Source: Planctomycetota bacterium (lineage in GTDB: Bacteria > Planctomycetota > UBA1135 > GCA-002686595). From it: a stretch of 64,000 nucleotides of DNA. The stretch spans positions 1 to 64,000 of the forward strand of contig JADYYP010000062.1 of NCBI GenBank assembly GCA_020853575.1. The letters run 5' to 3'. The translations under genes were made by a program, and so were the position numbers. Positions 46,322-55,577 of this stretch are shown one piece after another. Within the stretch, counting starts at the first letter, position 1; each line of letters starts with the position of its first letter. The notes under the pieces were generated by a model. It saw only the letters and a program-made list of their open reading frames with translations. It was not told where the DNA came from and did no database searches.

Positions 46322-46645
46322 ATGGCCGAAAGCCTGCCCCCGTTGACTCTCGCGGCGCTGCTGCAAGCGCTCGCCAATCCGAGCTTCACCGCATACGCCT
46401 ACATCGGCGGCGAGAAGGACCGCGGTTGGTCGATCGCCAAGGCCGCCGAGAAGATGATCCCCAACGTGCGCGTGTATCGCATCGCACCGAGCGAGGCCAG
46501 TGCCGCGCGGTCCGAGTTCGGCGCGAGCCCGAGCATCGTGGGCATCGTGTTCGGCTTCGGGCTCGACGTCACCGACAAGCTCAACGCCAAGGCCGCAGAG
46601 GACGCGCTGCGCGTGTTCAACGCGATCTGGGACAGCGACAATTGA
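46322..46645 (+). CDS. Small protein of unknown function, 107 aa
   Basis: Starting at ATG 46322 gives a compact alpha/beta protein: LTLAALLQALANPSFTAYAYIGGEK, AEKMIPNVRVYRIAPSEA, SPSIVGIVFGFGLDVTDKLN and AAEDALRVFNAIW (quoted in parts). It has no signal peptide and no cysteines. I do not recognise a family. An upstream in-frame extension exists but is Arg-rich and unlike the rest. It sits 11 bases before a lipoprotein gene on the same strand, so the two may be co-transcribed. A TATCGT box at 46232-46237 could be the promoter. Confidence 0.6.
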   Translation: MAESLPPLTLAALLQALANPSFTAYAYIGGEKDRGWSIAKAAEKMIPNVRVYRIAPSEASAARSEFGASPSIVGIVFGFGLDVTDKLNAKAAEDALRVFNAIWDSDN

Positions 46646-46656
46646 AGAGGATTCGC

Positions 46657-48570
46657 ATGGACCGCTCCGCATCCTTCAGCACGGCGATGCTCGCGCTCGC
46701 CGCGTGTCAGTCGGCGCCGCCAGCCGCGCCGGCGCGCGCTCCGCAGATGGACTCGAATCGGCTCGCAATCGCGCTCAAGGAAATCCTGCGCGACGACGTG
46801 ATCGACCATCCGGAAGACCGAGAGCTCAAGGGCGCGCCGCCCAAGGCCGACGTCGCGTCGACGCTCACCTTGAGTTTCACGGCGCCACCGCCGTCCGAGC
46901 GCGCCCTCAGCGCCGATCCGGCGTGGAGCGCACTGCAGTCCGCGGTCGAGCGCATCGCCGAGCAAGCCCGCACGTATGAGGCGCTGGCGCGGCGCGCGGC
47001 CGAGGCCGCCGAGTCCGGGGGTGAGGCCCTGAGGCTCCTGCAGGACGACGTGCGCGCGGCGCGCGACGAGCAGCAGGAACTCTTCACAGGGTTGCTCCAG
47101 AGCGGGCTCTTGAGCCCCGAGGAGTTCGGCGAGGCGATCGTACGCATCGGATCGGAGGACCTCGATCCGCAGCGCGTGTTCGAGCAGGCATTCCGCGCCA
47201 AGGTGGCGGCACTCGAGTCGCACGCGGCTGCGCTCGAACGCAACGACCGCATCGTCACCGTGCGCGCCGTGCTCAAGCCCCGTGGCGGAACGCCGCAACT
47301 CCTGCAGGTGCCCGACTACTACGAGAAGTCCGACGACGAGCTGGCCGACGACCGCAGACGCGCGCGCACCGCGGAATTCGATGCTCTTGCGCTCGAGTTC
47401 GCGGCCTCGCGCAAGCTCGCCGCGGCGATCGAGGAGCTGCGTGCCAAGCACGGGAGCGTCATGGAGGCACTGCGCGAGAGTTGGGTGCGCGTCTGCGCCG
47501 ACGTGCGCGCCTGGAGCAAAGATCTCGAGCAACGCGCGCGCGAGCTGCGCGAGAGACTCGAGGGCGCGCTCGCGCAGCGGCCGGAAAGCGCCCGTGAGCT
47601 GAGTGAGACCGAACGCGCTGTGTGGGCCGATCTGACGGCCCTGGCGGCTGATTTCGAGGCTCTGCGCGAGCTGCTGCGCGAGATCGAGGCCCTGCGCGAC
47701 GAGCCGTCGTTCGCGGCGCTCGAGCGCTTGGCGCGCGAGACGCGCGAGCTCGTGCGACGCGTGTGCGAGGACGGCGAGGAATCCTGGAGCGCCCGCATCG
47801 CGCGCTTGCGGGCCAACGTGCCCCGGATGCTCGAGCAACAGCTGGCCGAGCCCCTGCGCGCGAGCGTCGTGGCCCTGCGCGAGACGCTCGAGCGCGACCT
47901 CGAGGCGCTGCGCGGCGAGTTGCGAGAGCAGCTGCCGTCGACCAGCCAAGCCCTCGAAGCGCTCGCCGGTCTGGGGGCCTTCGGGCGTGACGTCGACATC
48001 GTCGACGACGGCGTACTCGTGCCGCAGCCGATCGACAGTCTCCCAGAAGCGCGCCTCGATCTGCGCGACAACCCGGTCGGCGACGGGGACACGCTGCGGC
48101 TGGAGGTCAAGGTCTGGGATCGCGCGACCTTCGAGAGCCAAGACGAGCGCCGCACACCGCTCGAAAGCTACAGCTACACCAGCGAGCTGATCCGCACCGG
48201 ATGGCGCTGGTCGGGGGACGTGATCTTCACACGCGCGCTCGACGGCGCCAACGATGATCACTTCACCGCGAACGCCGCTGTGTCGCGCGAGTACCACTGG
48301 TTCTCGCGCAAGCGCCCGGATACCTGGTTCAACCGCCTCGATCCGGGCATCGGATTCCACGCCGCGCAGCTCAACATGGATCCCGACACCACCACCGAGA
48401 TCGGCGTGGGCCTCAACGCCTCGCTGTGGAGCGGACTGGTGCGCGCCGGCATCGGCTACGACATCAGTATCGATGCGGACCAAGAGTATTGGTATTTCGG
48501 ATTCGGGCTGATCGGTGCACTGGAGCGACTCGACGAGTTGCGCAGCTCGACGTTCGGGGACGGTGACTAG
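46657..48570 (+). CDS. Large coiled-coil lipoprotein with beta-rich C-terminus, 637 aa
   Basis: The N-terminus [19 protein letters not shown] carries a lipobox (ALAAC) with acylation at Cys17. A long Glu/Arg/Leu/Ala heptad region (about 85-445, such as [15 protein letters not shown] and [10 protein letters not shown]) predicts extended coiled coils. The last 170 residues change character to beta strands: [56 protein letters not shown], and ending [14 protein letters not shown], like the wall of an outer-membrane barrel or a lipid-facing domain. No family is recognised. The ribosome site is GAAGAGG. It may bridge the inner face of the outer membrane and a periplasmic partner. Confidence 0.6.
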   Translation: MDRSASFSTAMLALAACQSAPPAAPARAPQMDSNRLAIALKEILRDDVIDHPEDRELKGAPPKADVASTLTLSFTAPPPSERALSADPAWSALQSAVERIAEQARTYEALARRAAEAAESGGEALRLLQDDVRAARDEQQELFTGLLQSGLLSPEEFGEAIVRIGSEDLDPQRVFEQAFRAKVAALESHAAALERNDRIVTVRAVLKPRGGTPQLLQVPDYYEKSDDELADDRRRARTAEFDALALEFAASRKLAAAIEELRAKHGSVMEALRESWVRVCADVRAWSKDLEQRARELRERLEGALAQRPESARELSETERAVWADLTALAADFEALRELLREIEALRDEPSFAALERLARETRELVRRVCEDGEESWSARIARLRANVPRMLEQQLAEPLRASVVALRETLERDLEALRGELREQLPSTSQALEALAGLGAFGRDVDIVDDGVLVPQPIDSLPEARLDLRDNPVGDGDTLRLEVKVWDRATFESQDERRTPLESYSYTSELIRTGWRWSGDVIFTRALDGANDDHFTANAAVSREYHWFSRKRPDTWFNRLDPGIGFHAAQLNMDPDTTTEIGVGLNASLWSGLVRAGIGYDISIDADQEYWYFGFGLIGALERLDELRSSTFGDGD

Positions 48571-48629
48571 AGTGCCACCAACGTGCGCCGCGGACGCGAC
48601 TGGCGTGTTGTCCGCGCGCGGCAGGGACT

Positions 48630-48635
48630 TACACT
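48630..48635 (+). promoter_or_regulatory. Probable -10 box (TACACT) for the AtuA / acyltransferase cluster
   Basis: The string GGGACTTACACTCTGCCG lies 21 bases before the ATG. A GAAAGGACG ribosome site sits between them. Confidence 0.5.
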
Positions 48636-48656
48636 CTGCCGCTCGAAAGGACGACC

Positions 48657-50030
48657 ATGGCGCACAAAGACAAGGTGCTCGTCGCCAACGGCCAAGGGTT
48701 CTGGGGCGACTCGTTGCTCGGCCCGATCCGGCTGTGCCGCGAAGGCCCCATCGACTACCTGACGCTCGACTATTTGGCCGAGGTGACGATGAGCATCCTG
48801 CAGAAGCAATTCCTGCGGGACCCGAAGGTCGGCTTCGCGACCGACTTCGTGCGCATGATCGAGCGCACCGCGCCCGAGCTCGTCGGCAAGGGCATCAAGG
48901 TCGTCGCCAACGCCGGTGGCGTGAATCCGATGGCCTGCAAGGACGCCACGATCGCCGCGCTGCGCAGCCGCGGGTTCGGCGGAGTAAAGGTGGCCGTCGT
49001 CGAGGGCGACAACATCTACGGCCAACTCGACGAGCTGCTCGCGGCGGGCGAGCAACTGAAGAACATGGACAGCGGTGCGCCGCTGGCGAGCGTGCGGGCG
49101 CGGGTCTCGAGCGCCAACGTCTACTTGGGGGCATTCCCGACCGCCGAGGCCCTCGACCGCGGCGCGCAGATCGTGATCACCGGCCGCGGAACGGATCCCG
49201 GGCTCGTGCTCGGCCCGTTGATCCACGAGTTCGGTTGGAAGCGCGACGAGTACGACAAGCTCGCCGCGGGCACGATCGCCGGACACATCGTCGAGTGCGG
49301 CGCGCAGTGCACCGGTGGCAACTACGTCGATTGGCGCGCGGTCGAGAACATGGCGCTGATCGGCTATCCGATCGTCGAGGCGGCGCCCGACGGTACGTTC
49401 GTCGTCACCAAGCACGCCGGCACGGGTGGACTGGTGACTCCGCGCTCGATCTTGCACCAACTCGTGTACGAGATGGGCGATCCGCGCAACTACATCGGAC
49501 CGGACTGCACCGCCGACTTCACCTCGATCCGCATGGAGCAGGTCGGACCCGACCGCGTGCGTTGCAGTGGGGCGCGCGGCGGAGCACCGACACCGACCTA
49601 CAAGGTCTCGATCAGCTACCAAGACGGCTGGAAGGCGCTCGGGCAGTTGACGATCAGCGGTCCGGACGCGCTCGACAAGGCCAAGCTGTGCGCCGAGATC
49701 GTGTGGCGGCGACTGGCCTACGACGGAGTCACGTTCAGCGACGACCAAAAGCTGGTCGAGTTCGTGGGCGCCAACGTGTGCCATGCCGGCATCGACGTGC
49801 CGCACGCGAGCGATCCGAGCGAGGTGGTGCTGCGCATCGGCGTCAAGGGCGCGGACAAGGCCAAGATCGATCGCTTCGGCTACGAGCTCGTGCCGTTGGT
49901 CACCAGCGGGCCGCCCGGCGTCACGGGTTTCGCCGGCGGCCGCCCACACGCCACCGAGATCATCGGTTTCTGGCCGGCGTTGATGAAGAAGGACAGGGTC
50001 GCGACCAAAGTCAGTCTGTTCGAGTCGTAG
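48657..50030 (+). CDS. AtuA-type (DUF1446) acyclic terpene utilisation family protein, 457 aa
   Basis: Family hallmarks are [20 protein letters not shown] at the start, [61 protein letters not shown] and the later [20 protein letters not shown] (parts quoted). AtuA is required for growth on citronellol-type terpenes in Pseudomonas; most homologues have unknown substrates, and the fold suggests acyl-CoA or carboxylate chemistry. A TACACT box and a GAAAGG site precede the ATG. The C-terminal domain that is fused in many homologues is encoded separately by the next gene, nine bases later. Confidence 0.88.
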   Translation: MAHKDKVLVANGQGFWGDSLLGPIRLCREGPIDYLTLDYLAEVTMSILQKQFLRDPKVGFATDFVRMIERTAPELVGKGIKVVANAGGVNPMACKDATIAALRSRGFGGVKVAVVEGDNIYGQLDELLAAGEQLKNMDSGAPLASVRARVSSANVYLGAFPTAEALDRGAQIVITGRGTDPGLVLGPLIHEFGWKRDEYDKLAAGTIAGHIVECGAQCTGGNYVDWRAVENMALIGYPIVEAAPDGTFVVTKHAGTGGLVTPRSILHQLVYEMGDPRNYIGPDCTADFTSIRMEQVGPDRVRCSGARGGAPTPTYKVSISYQDGWKALGQLTISGPDALDKAKLCAEIVWRRLAYDGVTFSDDQKLVEFVGANVCHAGIDVPHASDPSEVVLRIGVKGADKAKIDRFGYELVPLVTSGPPGVTGFAGGRPHATEIIGFWPALMKKDRVATKVSLFES

Positions 50031-50039
50031 GAGACATCG

Positions 50040-50390
50040 ATGCCGCTCGTTCCGCTCTCGAAGATCGCCGACGCACGCTCGGGCGACAAAGGCGAAGGTT
50101 CCAACGTGGGCGTCATGGCACGCTCCGCGGCGGCCTACGCGTTCCTGAAGGACAAGCTCACGCCCGACGTGGTCCGCGCGCACATGCACGCGATCAATCG
50201 CGGCACGGTCGTGCGCTACGAGGCCGATGGCTTGGCAGTGCTCAACTTCATCCTCGCCGACAGCTTGGGTGGCGGTGGCTCGGCCAGCCTGCGCACCGAC
50301 GCGCAAGGCAAGACACATGGTTTGGCGCTGTTGCGCCTGGTGCTCGACGTTCCGCAATCGGTCCTCGATTCGATCCCCCGCTCGTCATGA
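50040..50390 (+). CDS. Stand-alone AtuA C-terminal-like domain protein, 116 aa
   Basis: The sequence [20 protein letters not shown] is the start of the ferredoxin-like domain that ends long AtuA proteins. The body has [18 protein letters not shown] and [18 protein letters not shown], matching that domain. It begins nine bases after the AtuA stop codon, and its own stop overlaps the ATG of the acyltransferase gene (ATGA). The two AtuA parts therefore are very likely subunits of one complex. Confidence 0.85.
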   Translation: MPLVPLSKIADARSGDKGEGSNVGVMARSAAAYAFLKDKLTPDVVRAHMHAINRGTVVRYEADGLAVLNFILADSLGGGGSASLRTDAQGKTHGLALLRLVLDVPQSVLDSIPRSS

Positions 50391-51340
50391 ACATCCTGCT
50401 CGAACTCGCGGAGAAGGCGCGCCGGCGCCAGCGCCGCATCGTCCTCCCGGAATCCCAAGACCAACGCGTGCGCCAGGCAGCCGCGACGCTCAAGGCCCAG
50501 GGCCTGTGCGAGCCGGTGCTGCTCGACGACGGCCGCATGGGAACCCCGCCCGCGGGCGTCGAGGTCGTGAATCTCAAGCGCGATGCACGGCTCGAGAAGT
50601 TCGCTCAGCTCTACTTCGAGATGCGCAAGGCCAAGGGAATGACGCTCGAGGAAGCGCGCAAGCGCATCGGCGAACCCTTGTACTTCGGGGCCATGTTGGT
50701 GCACACGGGCGATTGCTCCGGAGGCGTGTCGGGCAGCGAAGCGGCGACCGCCGACGTGCTGCGCGCCGGGCTGCACATCGTCGGGCTCGCCGCGGGCTGC
50801 AAGACGTTGTCCTCGTGCTTCCTGATGATCCTGAAGGACCGCGTGTTGACCTATGCCGACGGCGCTGTCGTGCCGCAGCCGACGGCCGAGCAACTGGTCG
50901 ACATCGCGCTGGCTGCCGCGGAGAGCCATCGTCGCTTGGTCGGCGAGGCGCCGCGCGTCGCGCTGCTGTCGTTCTCGACCAAGGGCTCGGCTTCTCACCC
51001 CGATGTCGACAAGGTGGTCAAGGCCACCGAGCTGCTCAGGAAACGCTCGCCCAACTTGACCTGCGATGGCGAGTTGCAGCTCGACGCGGCGATCGTGCCC
51101 TCGGTGGCGGAGAAGAAGTGCGCGAGCTCGCCCATCGGCGGCAAGGCGAACGTGCTGATCTTCCCCGACCTCGACGCGGGCAACATCGGATACAAGCTGA
51201 CGCAGCGCTTGGCGGGCGCTCAAGCCATCGGACCGGTCGTGCAAGGGCTGGCCCAGCCCTACATGGACCTGTCGCGGGGCTGCAGCGCGGACGACATCGT
51301 GCACGTGGCGACGATCGCTTCGGTGCTCTCCAACGGTTGA
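50387..51340 (+). CDS. Phosphate acyltransferase (phosphotransacetylase family), 317 aa
   Basis: The N-terminus [15 protein letters not shown] is the Pta/PlsX-like start. The active-site region reads [20 protein letters not shown] and [15 protein letters not shown], corresponding to the DGMVSGAxHSTADTVRPAL and KTVSSVFFM regions of Pta. The C-terminal half has [30 protein letters not shown] and [20 protein letters not shown], diagnostic of acetyl/butyryl phosphotransferases. The sequence CSGGVSGS departs from acetate-specific Pta, so another acyl group is possible. It is coupled to the AtuA C-terminal gene by ATGA. Together they suggest acyl-CoA turnover downstream of a carboxylate pathway. 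Confidence 0.85.
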   Translation: MNILLELAEKARRRQRRIVLPESQDQRVRQAAATLKAQGLCEPVLLDDGRMGTPPAGVEVVNLKRDARLEKFAQLYFEMRKAKGMTLEEARKRIGEPLYFGAMLVHTGDCSGGVSGSEAATADVLRAGLHIVGLAAGCKTLSSCFLMILKDRVLTYADGAVVPQPTAEQLVDIALAAAESHRRLVGEAPRVALLSFSTKGSASHPDVDKVVKATELLRKRSPNLTCDGELQLDAAIVPSVAEKKCASSPIGGKANVLIFPDLDAGNIGYKLTQRLAGAQAIGPVVQGLAQPYMDLSRGCSADDIVHVATIASVLSNG

Positions 51341-51345
51341 GCGCG

Positions 51346-52125
51346 ATGGCCGGCGAACTCGCGATCTCGATGCGCGGCGTGCGCAAGCGCTTTGGGTCGA
51401 AGTGCGTGCTCGACGGCATCGATCTCGACGTCCACGCGGGCGAGATCGTGGGCTACGTCGGCCCCAACGGCTCGGGCAAGAGCACGACGATCAAGCTCCT
51501 GCTCGGCATCCTGCCCGATTTCGAGGGCGAGATCCGCGTCGCTGGATTCGACCCGCGCCACGCAGCGCTCGAGATCAAGCGCCGCGTCGGCTACGTGGCG
51601 GAGAACGCGGTGCTCTACGAGTCGTTGACGATCGCCGAGTTCCTGCTGTTCGTCGGCCGCGTGCACGGCCTGGACGACGCGACCATCGAGCGCCGGGCGG
51701 TGGCCTGCCTGGAGAGCCTCGAGCTCGAGCAGCGTGTGTCGTCGCGCATCTCGGAGCTTTCCAAGGGCATGCGCCAGAAAGTGCTCTTGACGGCCGCGCT
51801 GCTGCATCGGCCGCAGGTGCTCTTGTTCGACGAGCCGCTCTCGGGGCTCGACGTGCACTCGCAGATGCTGGTCAAGGAGGTCCTGCGCCAGTTCGCGCAG
51901 GCCGGGCGGGCGGTGTTGTTCAGCTCGCACGTCATGGACGTGGTCGAGCGCTTGTGCACGCGGATCGCGATCCTCGACGGTGGCCAGCTCGTGGCGCACG
52001 GCACCTTCGACGAGCTGACCCGAACGCTGCGCGGGGGCTCGCTCGAGGGCATTTTCGCGGCGATCACCGGAGATGGGGACGCGCAGGAACGCGCAACGCG
52101 CATCGTCAGGGCCATCGAGTCGTGA
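51346..52125 (+). CDS. ABC transporter ATP-binding protein (ABC-2 exporter type), 259 aa
   Basis: Walker A GPNGSGKST is at 39-47, the signature is LSKGMRQK, and Walker B is VLLFDEPLSGLD with the H-loop SSHVMDVVER. The Lys-Gly-Met-Arg-Gln signature and single-domain layout are those of ABC-2 type exporters (multidrug, lipid or gliding-type). The start is five bases after the acyltransferase stop. Its stop overlaps the GTG start of the permease (GTGA). Substrate unknown. Confidence 0.92.
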   Translation: MAGELAISMRGVRKRFGSKCVLDGIDLDVHAGEIVGYVGPNGSGKSTTIKLLLGILPDFEGEIRVAGFDPRHAALEIKRRVGYVAENAVLYESLTIAEFLLFVGRVHGLDDATIERRAVACLESLELEQRVSSRISELSKGMRQKVLLTAALLHRPQVLLFDEPLSGLDVHSQMLVKEVLRQFAQAGRAVLFSSHVMDVVERLCTRIAILDGGQLVAHGTFDELTRTLRGGSLEGIFAAITGDGDAQERATRIVRAIES

Positions 52126-53786
52126 GCGTGCGCGGCAACCCCTGGAGCTCGCGCAAGAGCTCTTCCTTCTTGGTCAACGCCACGCTGTGGGCCGCCGATC
52201 GTTCGCGGCGTTGGATCGAGCTCGCCGGCATCGACTTCGCGGTCTTTCGCGTGGTGCTCGAGCAGCGCGTGCGCATGGGGACCGAGGCGAAGTTCGGCGG
52301 ACAGCCGGGGGCCATGACCGTGGGCCTGGGGATGATCCTGGTGGGCTTCGCGTTGGTGATGGCCGGACTGGGCAGCGGCGTGGCCGCGCTGGTCACTCGC
52401 CAGCCAACGCTGTGGATGTGGATTGGCCAGGGCGCGTGGATCTTCATGCTCACCTCCCTGTGCGTGAACTACTTCGCCAACGTGTTGCTCGATCCGTCCG
52501 ACATCGGCGTGCTCGCTTCGCGGCCGGTCGGGGACCGGACGATCGTGGGCTCGCGGTTCGCCGAGGTCTTGCTGCCGACCGCGCTGCTCGCCCTGTGTGC
52601 CGCCAGCGCGCCGACCGTGTTCGGTGCTTTCACGCTGCATCCGCTGGGCGCATTGGTCGCGTTCCCGCTGGCGACGCTGTCGTCGGGATTGGTCGTGCTC
52701 GCGGGCATGACGCTGGTGGTCGCGCTCGCCTTGCGTGTCGTCGGACCGGTGCGCTTCCAGCGCGTGATGTTCTGGCTGCAGCTGGCGGCCGCGATCTCGA
52801 TCGGGGCCGGACCGCAGCTCGCGAACAGGGTGATCCCGATGGGGACGCTCACCGAGGCCTACTCCACGCACCCGTGGCTGGCGTGGGTCAACCCCATCGA
52901 GCACCACCTCGCGTTGTACGCGCTGCTCGGCGGCGATTTCGAGTCGCGCACGCTGACCTTGGCGGCGCTCGTCTTCGTGCTGCCAGTCGCGCTCGGAGGA
53001 CTGGCCTTCGCGCTGCTGCGCCAGGACTTCATCGCCGCCCTGGCGGACCGCGGTGAGCTCGTGCGCTCCGCGCGCCGCGGCTTCCGGCCGAGTTTGTTCG
53101 CGCGAGTTGGATCCGTGGTGTGCCGCTCGAAGGCCGCGCGCGCCGTGTTCGGCTTCACGTTGGCCCTGACGCGCCGCGAGCGACCGTACCTGCGCACGGT
53201 CGTGCCGATGGCGGCGACCACACTCGTCATGGCCGTGGTGCTGACGCGCCCCAGGGCCAGCGGCACGGCCGCGCCGATGCTCGTGGCCGGCTGCCTGTAC
53301 TACCTCGCGATCCTGCCCACGTTCGTCTACGGCGTTGCGCGCGTGAGCGAGCACGCCGAGGCGCGCTGGTGGTTCGATGCCTTGCCCTTCTCGGAGCCCA
53401 GCGCGGCGCTGGAGGGAGGAGCGAAGGCCATCCTGTGCGGCACGCTGCTTCCGATCGCAGCGTTCGCCTGCGTCGCCGCGAGCTCGTGTTTCGAGAGCCT
53501 CGCCTGGCGCGACGGACTATTGGTTTTCGTTGCGTTGGCGGCGCTCGACTGCGTCAGCGCGCGCTTCTTCATGCGCAAGATCCCCTTCAGCACCGCACCC
53601 TCGCTCCAGATCCACTACCGCGATCTCGTGACGACGTTCGCGATCTTGGCCGTGATTGGCTTGCTGGTGTTCGTGCACTGGCTCTCGACGCTGCACTTCG
53701 CCGTGTGGGCGGCCGCGCTCGCGCTGTACGCCGTGGCCTTCGCACTCGGCTGGCGCGCGCTGGCGCGACTCACGCCCGCCCCCTGA
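52122..53786 (+). CDS. ABC-2-type transporter permease, 554 aa
   Basis: Twelve or so hydrophobic segments span the protein, with clear ones at about 66-90 (GMILVGFALVMAGLGSGV), 105-125, 145-170, 180-205, 285-305, 345-370 and 500-550. A soluble loop (about 305-345) is Arg-rich. It begins with GTG overlapping the ATPase stop. At 554 residues it is about twice the size of simple ABC-2 permeases, like the large ABC-2 subunits of exporter systems in Gram-positive and planctomycete genomes. No conserved substrate motif is visible. A perfect hairpin follows 27 bases after the stop. Confidence 0.85.
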   Translation: MSVRGNPWSSRKSSSFLVNATLWAADRSRRWIELAGIDFAVFRVVLEQRVRMGTEAKFGGQPGAMTVGLGMILVGFALVMAGLGSGVAALVTRQPTLWMWIGQGAWIFMLTSLCVNYFANVLLDPSDIGVLASRPVGDRTIVGSRFAEVLLPTALLALCAASAPTVFGAFTLHPLGALVAFPLATLSSGLVVLAGMTLVVALALRVVGPVRFQRVMFWLQLAAAISIGAGPQLANRVIPMGTLTEAYSTHPWLAWVNPIEHHLALYALLGGDFESRTLTLAALVFVLPVALGGLAFALLRQDFIAALADRGELVRSARRGFRPSLFARVGSVVCRSKAARAVFGFTLALTRRERPYLRTVVPMAATTLVMAVVLTRPRASGTAAPMLVAGCLYYLAILPTFVYGVARVSEHAEARWWFDALPFSEPSAALEGGAKAILCGTLLPIAAFACVAASSCFESLAWRDGLLVFVALAALDCVSARFFMRKIPFSTAPSLQIHYRDLVTTFAILAVIGLLVFVHWLSTLHFAVWAAALALYAVAFALGWRALARLTPAP

Positions 53787-53813
53787 GGAAGCGCTCGGCG
53801 CCTCCAAGACGCG

Positions 53814-53839
53814 TGCGGGCGGCCCGCGAGCCGCCCGCA
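53814..53839. terminator. Hairpin between convergent permease and triple-repeat genes
   Basis: TGCGGGCGGC, loop CCGCGA, GCCGCCCGCA: a perfect 10-bp stem in the 75-base gap between two convergent genes. There is no T-tract. Confidence 0.55.
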
Positions 53840-53861
53840 TCGGTTCAGTCCGGACCGCGCG

Positions 53862-54581
53862 TCACTTCTTCGCGGCGCGTGCCGCCTCGACCTTGGCCCA
53901 CATGCCGTCCGAGTCCTTGGTCACGGCCTTCTTGCAGCCGGCGCAGCACAGCCGGAAGTAGCGCGTGCCGTAGAGGAAGTCGACCGGTTGCATGTTGGGG
54001 TCCTTGCCGATCGTCTCGCCGGTCACCACGCATGTTTCCAGCGGATAGCTGGCCTTCTGCGCGGCGATGTAGGCGTCACCGAGTTTCTTGAGCGTCGGCT
54101 CGGCGTTCTTCTTGATCTCGGCGACGCAGTCGTTGCAGCAGGCGCGGATCAGGCGCGTGCCGTGCACGTAGTTGACGGCCTTCTCGCCCAACTTCTCGCC
54201 GCTGATCGGGCACTTCTCGAGTGGATAGCGAGCGAGCTGCTGCTCGATCACCGCGGCGTCGATCTTCTTGAACGCGGCGGACTTGTCCTTCTCGACGGCG
54301 GCCACGCAGTCCTTGCAGCACACGCGCACCAGCCTGCCATCGACGACGTGGTTGATCGCGTTCTTGCCCAACTCCTCGCCGCTGATCACGCACTTCTTGA
54401 GCGGGTAACAGGCGCTCTGGAAGTCGATCAGGCCCTGGTTGGGATCCGCGGCGGGCTTGGTTTCTTGGACCTTCTGACCGGCCGGACGCTCGCCGCTGGC
54501 GGGCTTCCCGTCCTGGGCCGAGGCCAACATCGATCCACCGAGCGCGACACACACCGCCAGCGCAACCAACAACTGCTTCAT
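53862..54581 (-). CDS. Secreted protein with three 60-residue YHS-like Cys repeats, 239 aa
   Basis: A signal peptide (1-22, ending SAQ) is followed by a polar linker and three repeats with an exact 60-residue period. Each begins YPL(K/E)xC(V/P)(I/V)(S/T)GE and ends in CCxxC: Cys 64, 88, 89, 92; 124, 148, 149, 152; 184, 212, 213, 216. In each repeat a conserved GxxLG / VxxxxGTR segment lies between. The pattern CPxSG ... FCCxxC is that of YHS-type metal sites, here tandemly repeated. The start has AAGGAG eight bases upstream, and a TAGACT box lies further up. It probably binds copper, zinc or another soft metal in the periplasm. The gene is next to the metal-uptake operon. Confidence 0.75.
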   Translation of the reverse strand: MKQLLVALAVCVALGGSMLASAQDGKPASGERPAGQKVQETKPAADPNQGLIDFQSACYPLKKCVISGEELGKNAINHVVDGRLVRVCCKDCVAAVEKDKSAAFKKIDAAVIEQQLARYPLEKCPISGEKLGEKAVNYVHGTRLIRACCNDCVAEIKKNAEPTLKKLGDAYIAAQKASYPLETCVVTGETIGKDPNMQPVDFLYGTRYFRLCCAGCKKAVTKDSDGMWAKVEAARAAKK

Positions 54582-54643
54582 CGTGAGGCTCCTTGCGGCA
54601 CCTGCTGCCGCGCAGCACACGCTGGTGCTGCTCTAGAAGCGCC

Positions 54644-54649
54644 AGTCTA
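54644..54649 (-). promoter_or_regulatory. Probable -10 box (TAGACT) for the triple-repeat gene
   Basis: The minus strand reads GCGCTAGACTGGCG, 62 bases before the ATG. It shares the core GCTAGACTG with the box before the Sec-peroxiredoxin. Confidence 0.45.
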
Positions 54650-54683
54650 GCGCGGACGCGCGCCACGGGTCGATGGCGACGTC

Positions 54684-55577
54684 TCAGCGCACCGTACGCC
54701 GGACCAGCAAGGCCGGAACGTGAAGCACGGCCGCGGCCGCGACCACCGACGCGCCCATCGGCAGATCGAGCTCGAACGAGGCGCACACGCCCAACAGCAC
54801 CGCGGCAACGCCAAATGAGCTCGCCAGCCACAGGAACTGGGTCATCGAGCCCGCGAAAGCCCGCGCACTCAGCGCCGGGAACACCAACAGTCCGAAGAGG
54901 ATCACCGGTCCCAGCGTCATCGCCCCCACCGACACCGTCAGGCCGATCACGAGGTTGAGCAGGAGCTCGAAGGCCACGACGCGTTTGCCCAGGACCTGCG
55001 CGCTCTCGCGGTCGTAGCTGACCAGCAAGATGTCGCGATGGAACAGAACGAACACCAAAGCCACGCAACCGAGCAGCACGGCGATGGTCTCGAACTCGTG
55101 CACGCCGATGCCCAGCATCTCACCGGTGACGAGCTCGTCGACGAACCCGCGCCCGACGGGCGAGAGCCTCCCGAAGAGCACGGTCGCGGCGGTTGCCAGC
55201 GCAAACGCGGCCGCGACGCGCCCGATCTCGCTGCCACCGCGACGGCCGAGCCAGGCCAGCGCGCCCAGGCCACCGAAGGTGAACACTCCGGCCCAGGCCA
55301 GGTGGTAGTTCATCGCGGCGTGCGTGTCGCTGGTCGCGGTGGCGAGGTCGAGCTCGCCGATGCCGATGTGCTCGATCCACCAGGGCATCACTACGAACCC
55401 GAAGACCATGCCCGCGGTGGCGAACTGTGGGAGCGCGATGCCGTAGAAGCTCGTGCGCCGCACGTGGAGGAACGCGCCCAGCAGTGGACACACGGCACCG
55501 GCGCTCAGCGCCGCGAGCAGGGCCCAGCGGAACAGCGAGAGTCGCTCGGCCCAGGTGATCGAGTCGAAGCCGTCCAT
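54684..55577 (-). CDS. Metal (zinc/manganese-type) ABC transporter permease, 297 aa
   Basis: Eight or so hydrophobic helices with the ABC-3 family wording: LGAFLHVRRTSFYGIALPQF, EFETIAVLLGCVALVFVLF, SYDRESAQVLG and GPVILFGLLVFPALSARAF. The family includes ZnuB and MntB. The ATG overlaps the ATPase stop codon (ATGA). It is the last gene of a leftward operon: porin, binding protein, ATPase, permease. Confidence 0.9.
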   Translation of the reverse strand: MDGFDSITWAERLSLFRWALLAALSAGAVCPLLGAFLHVRRTSFYGIALPQFATAGMVFGFVVMPWWIEHIGIGELDLATATSDTHAAMNYHLAWAGVFTFGGLGALAWLGRRGGSEIGRVAAAFALATAATVLFGRLSPVGRGFVDELVTGEMLGIGVHEFETIAVLLGCVALVFVLFHRDILLVSYDRESAQVLGKRVVAFELLLNLVIGLTVSVGAMTLGPVILFGLLVFPALSARAFAGSMTQFLWLASSFGVAAVLLGVCASFELDLPMGASVVAAAAVLHVPALLVRRTVR

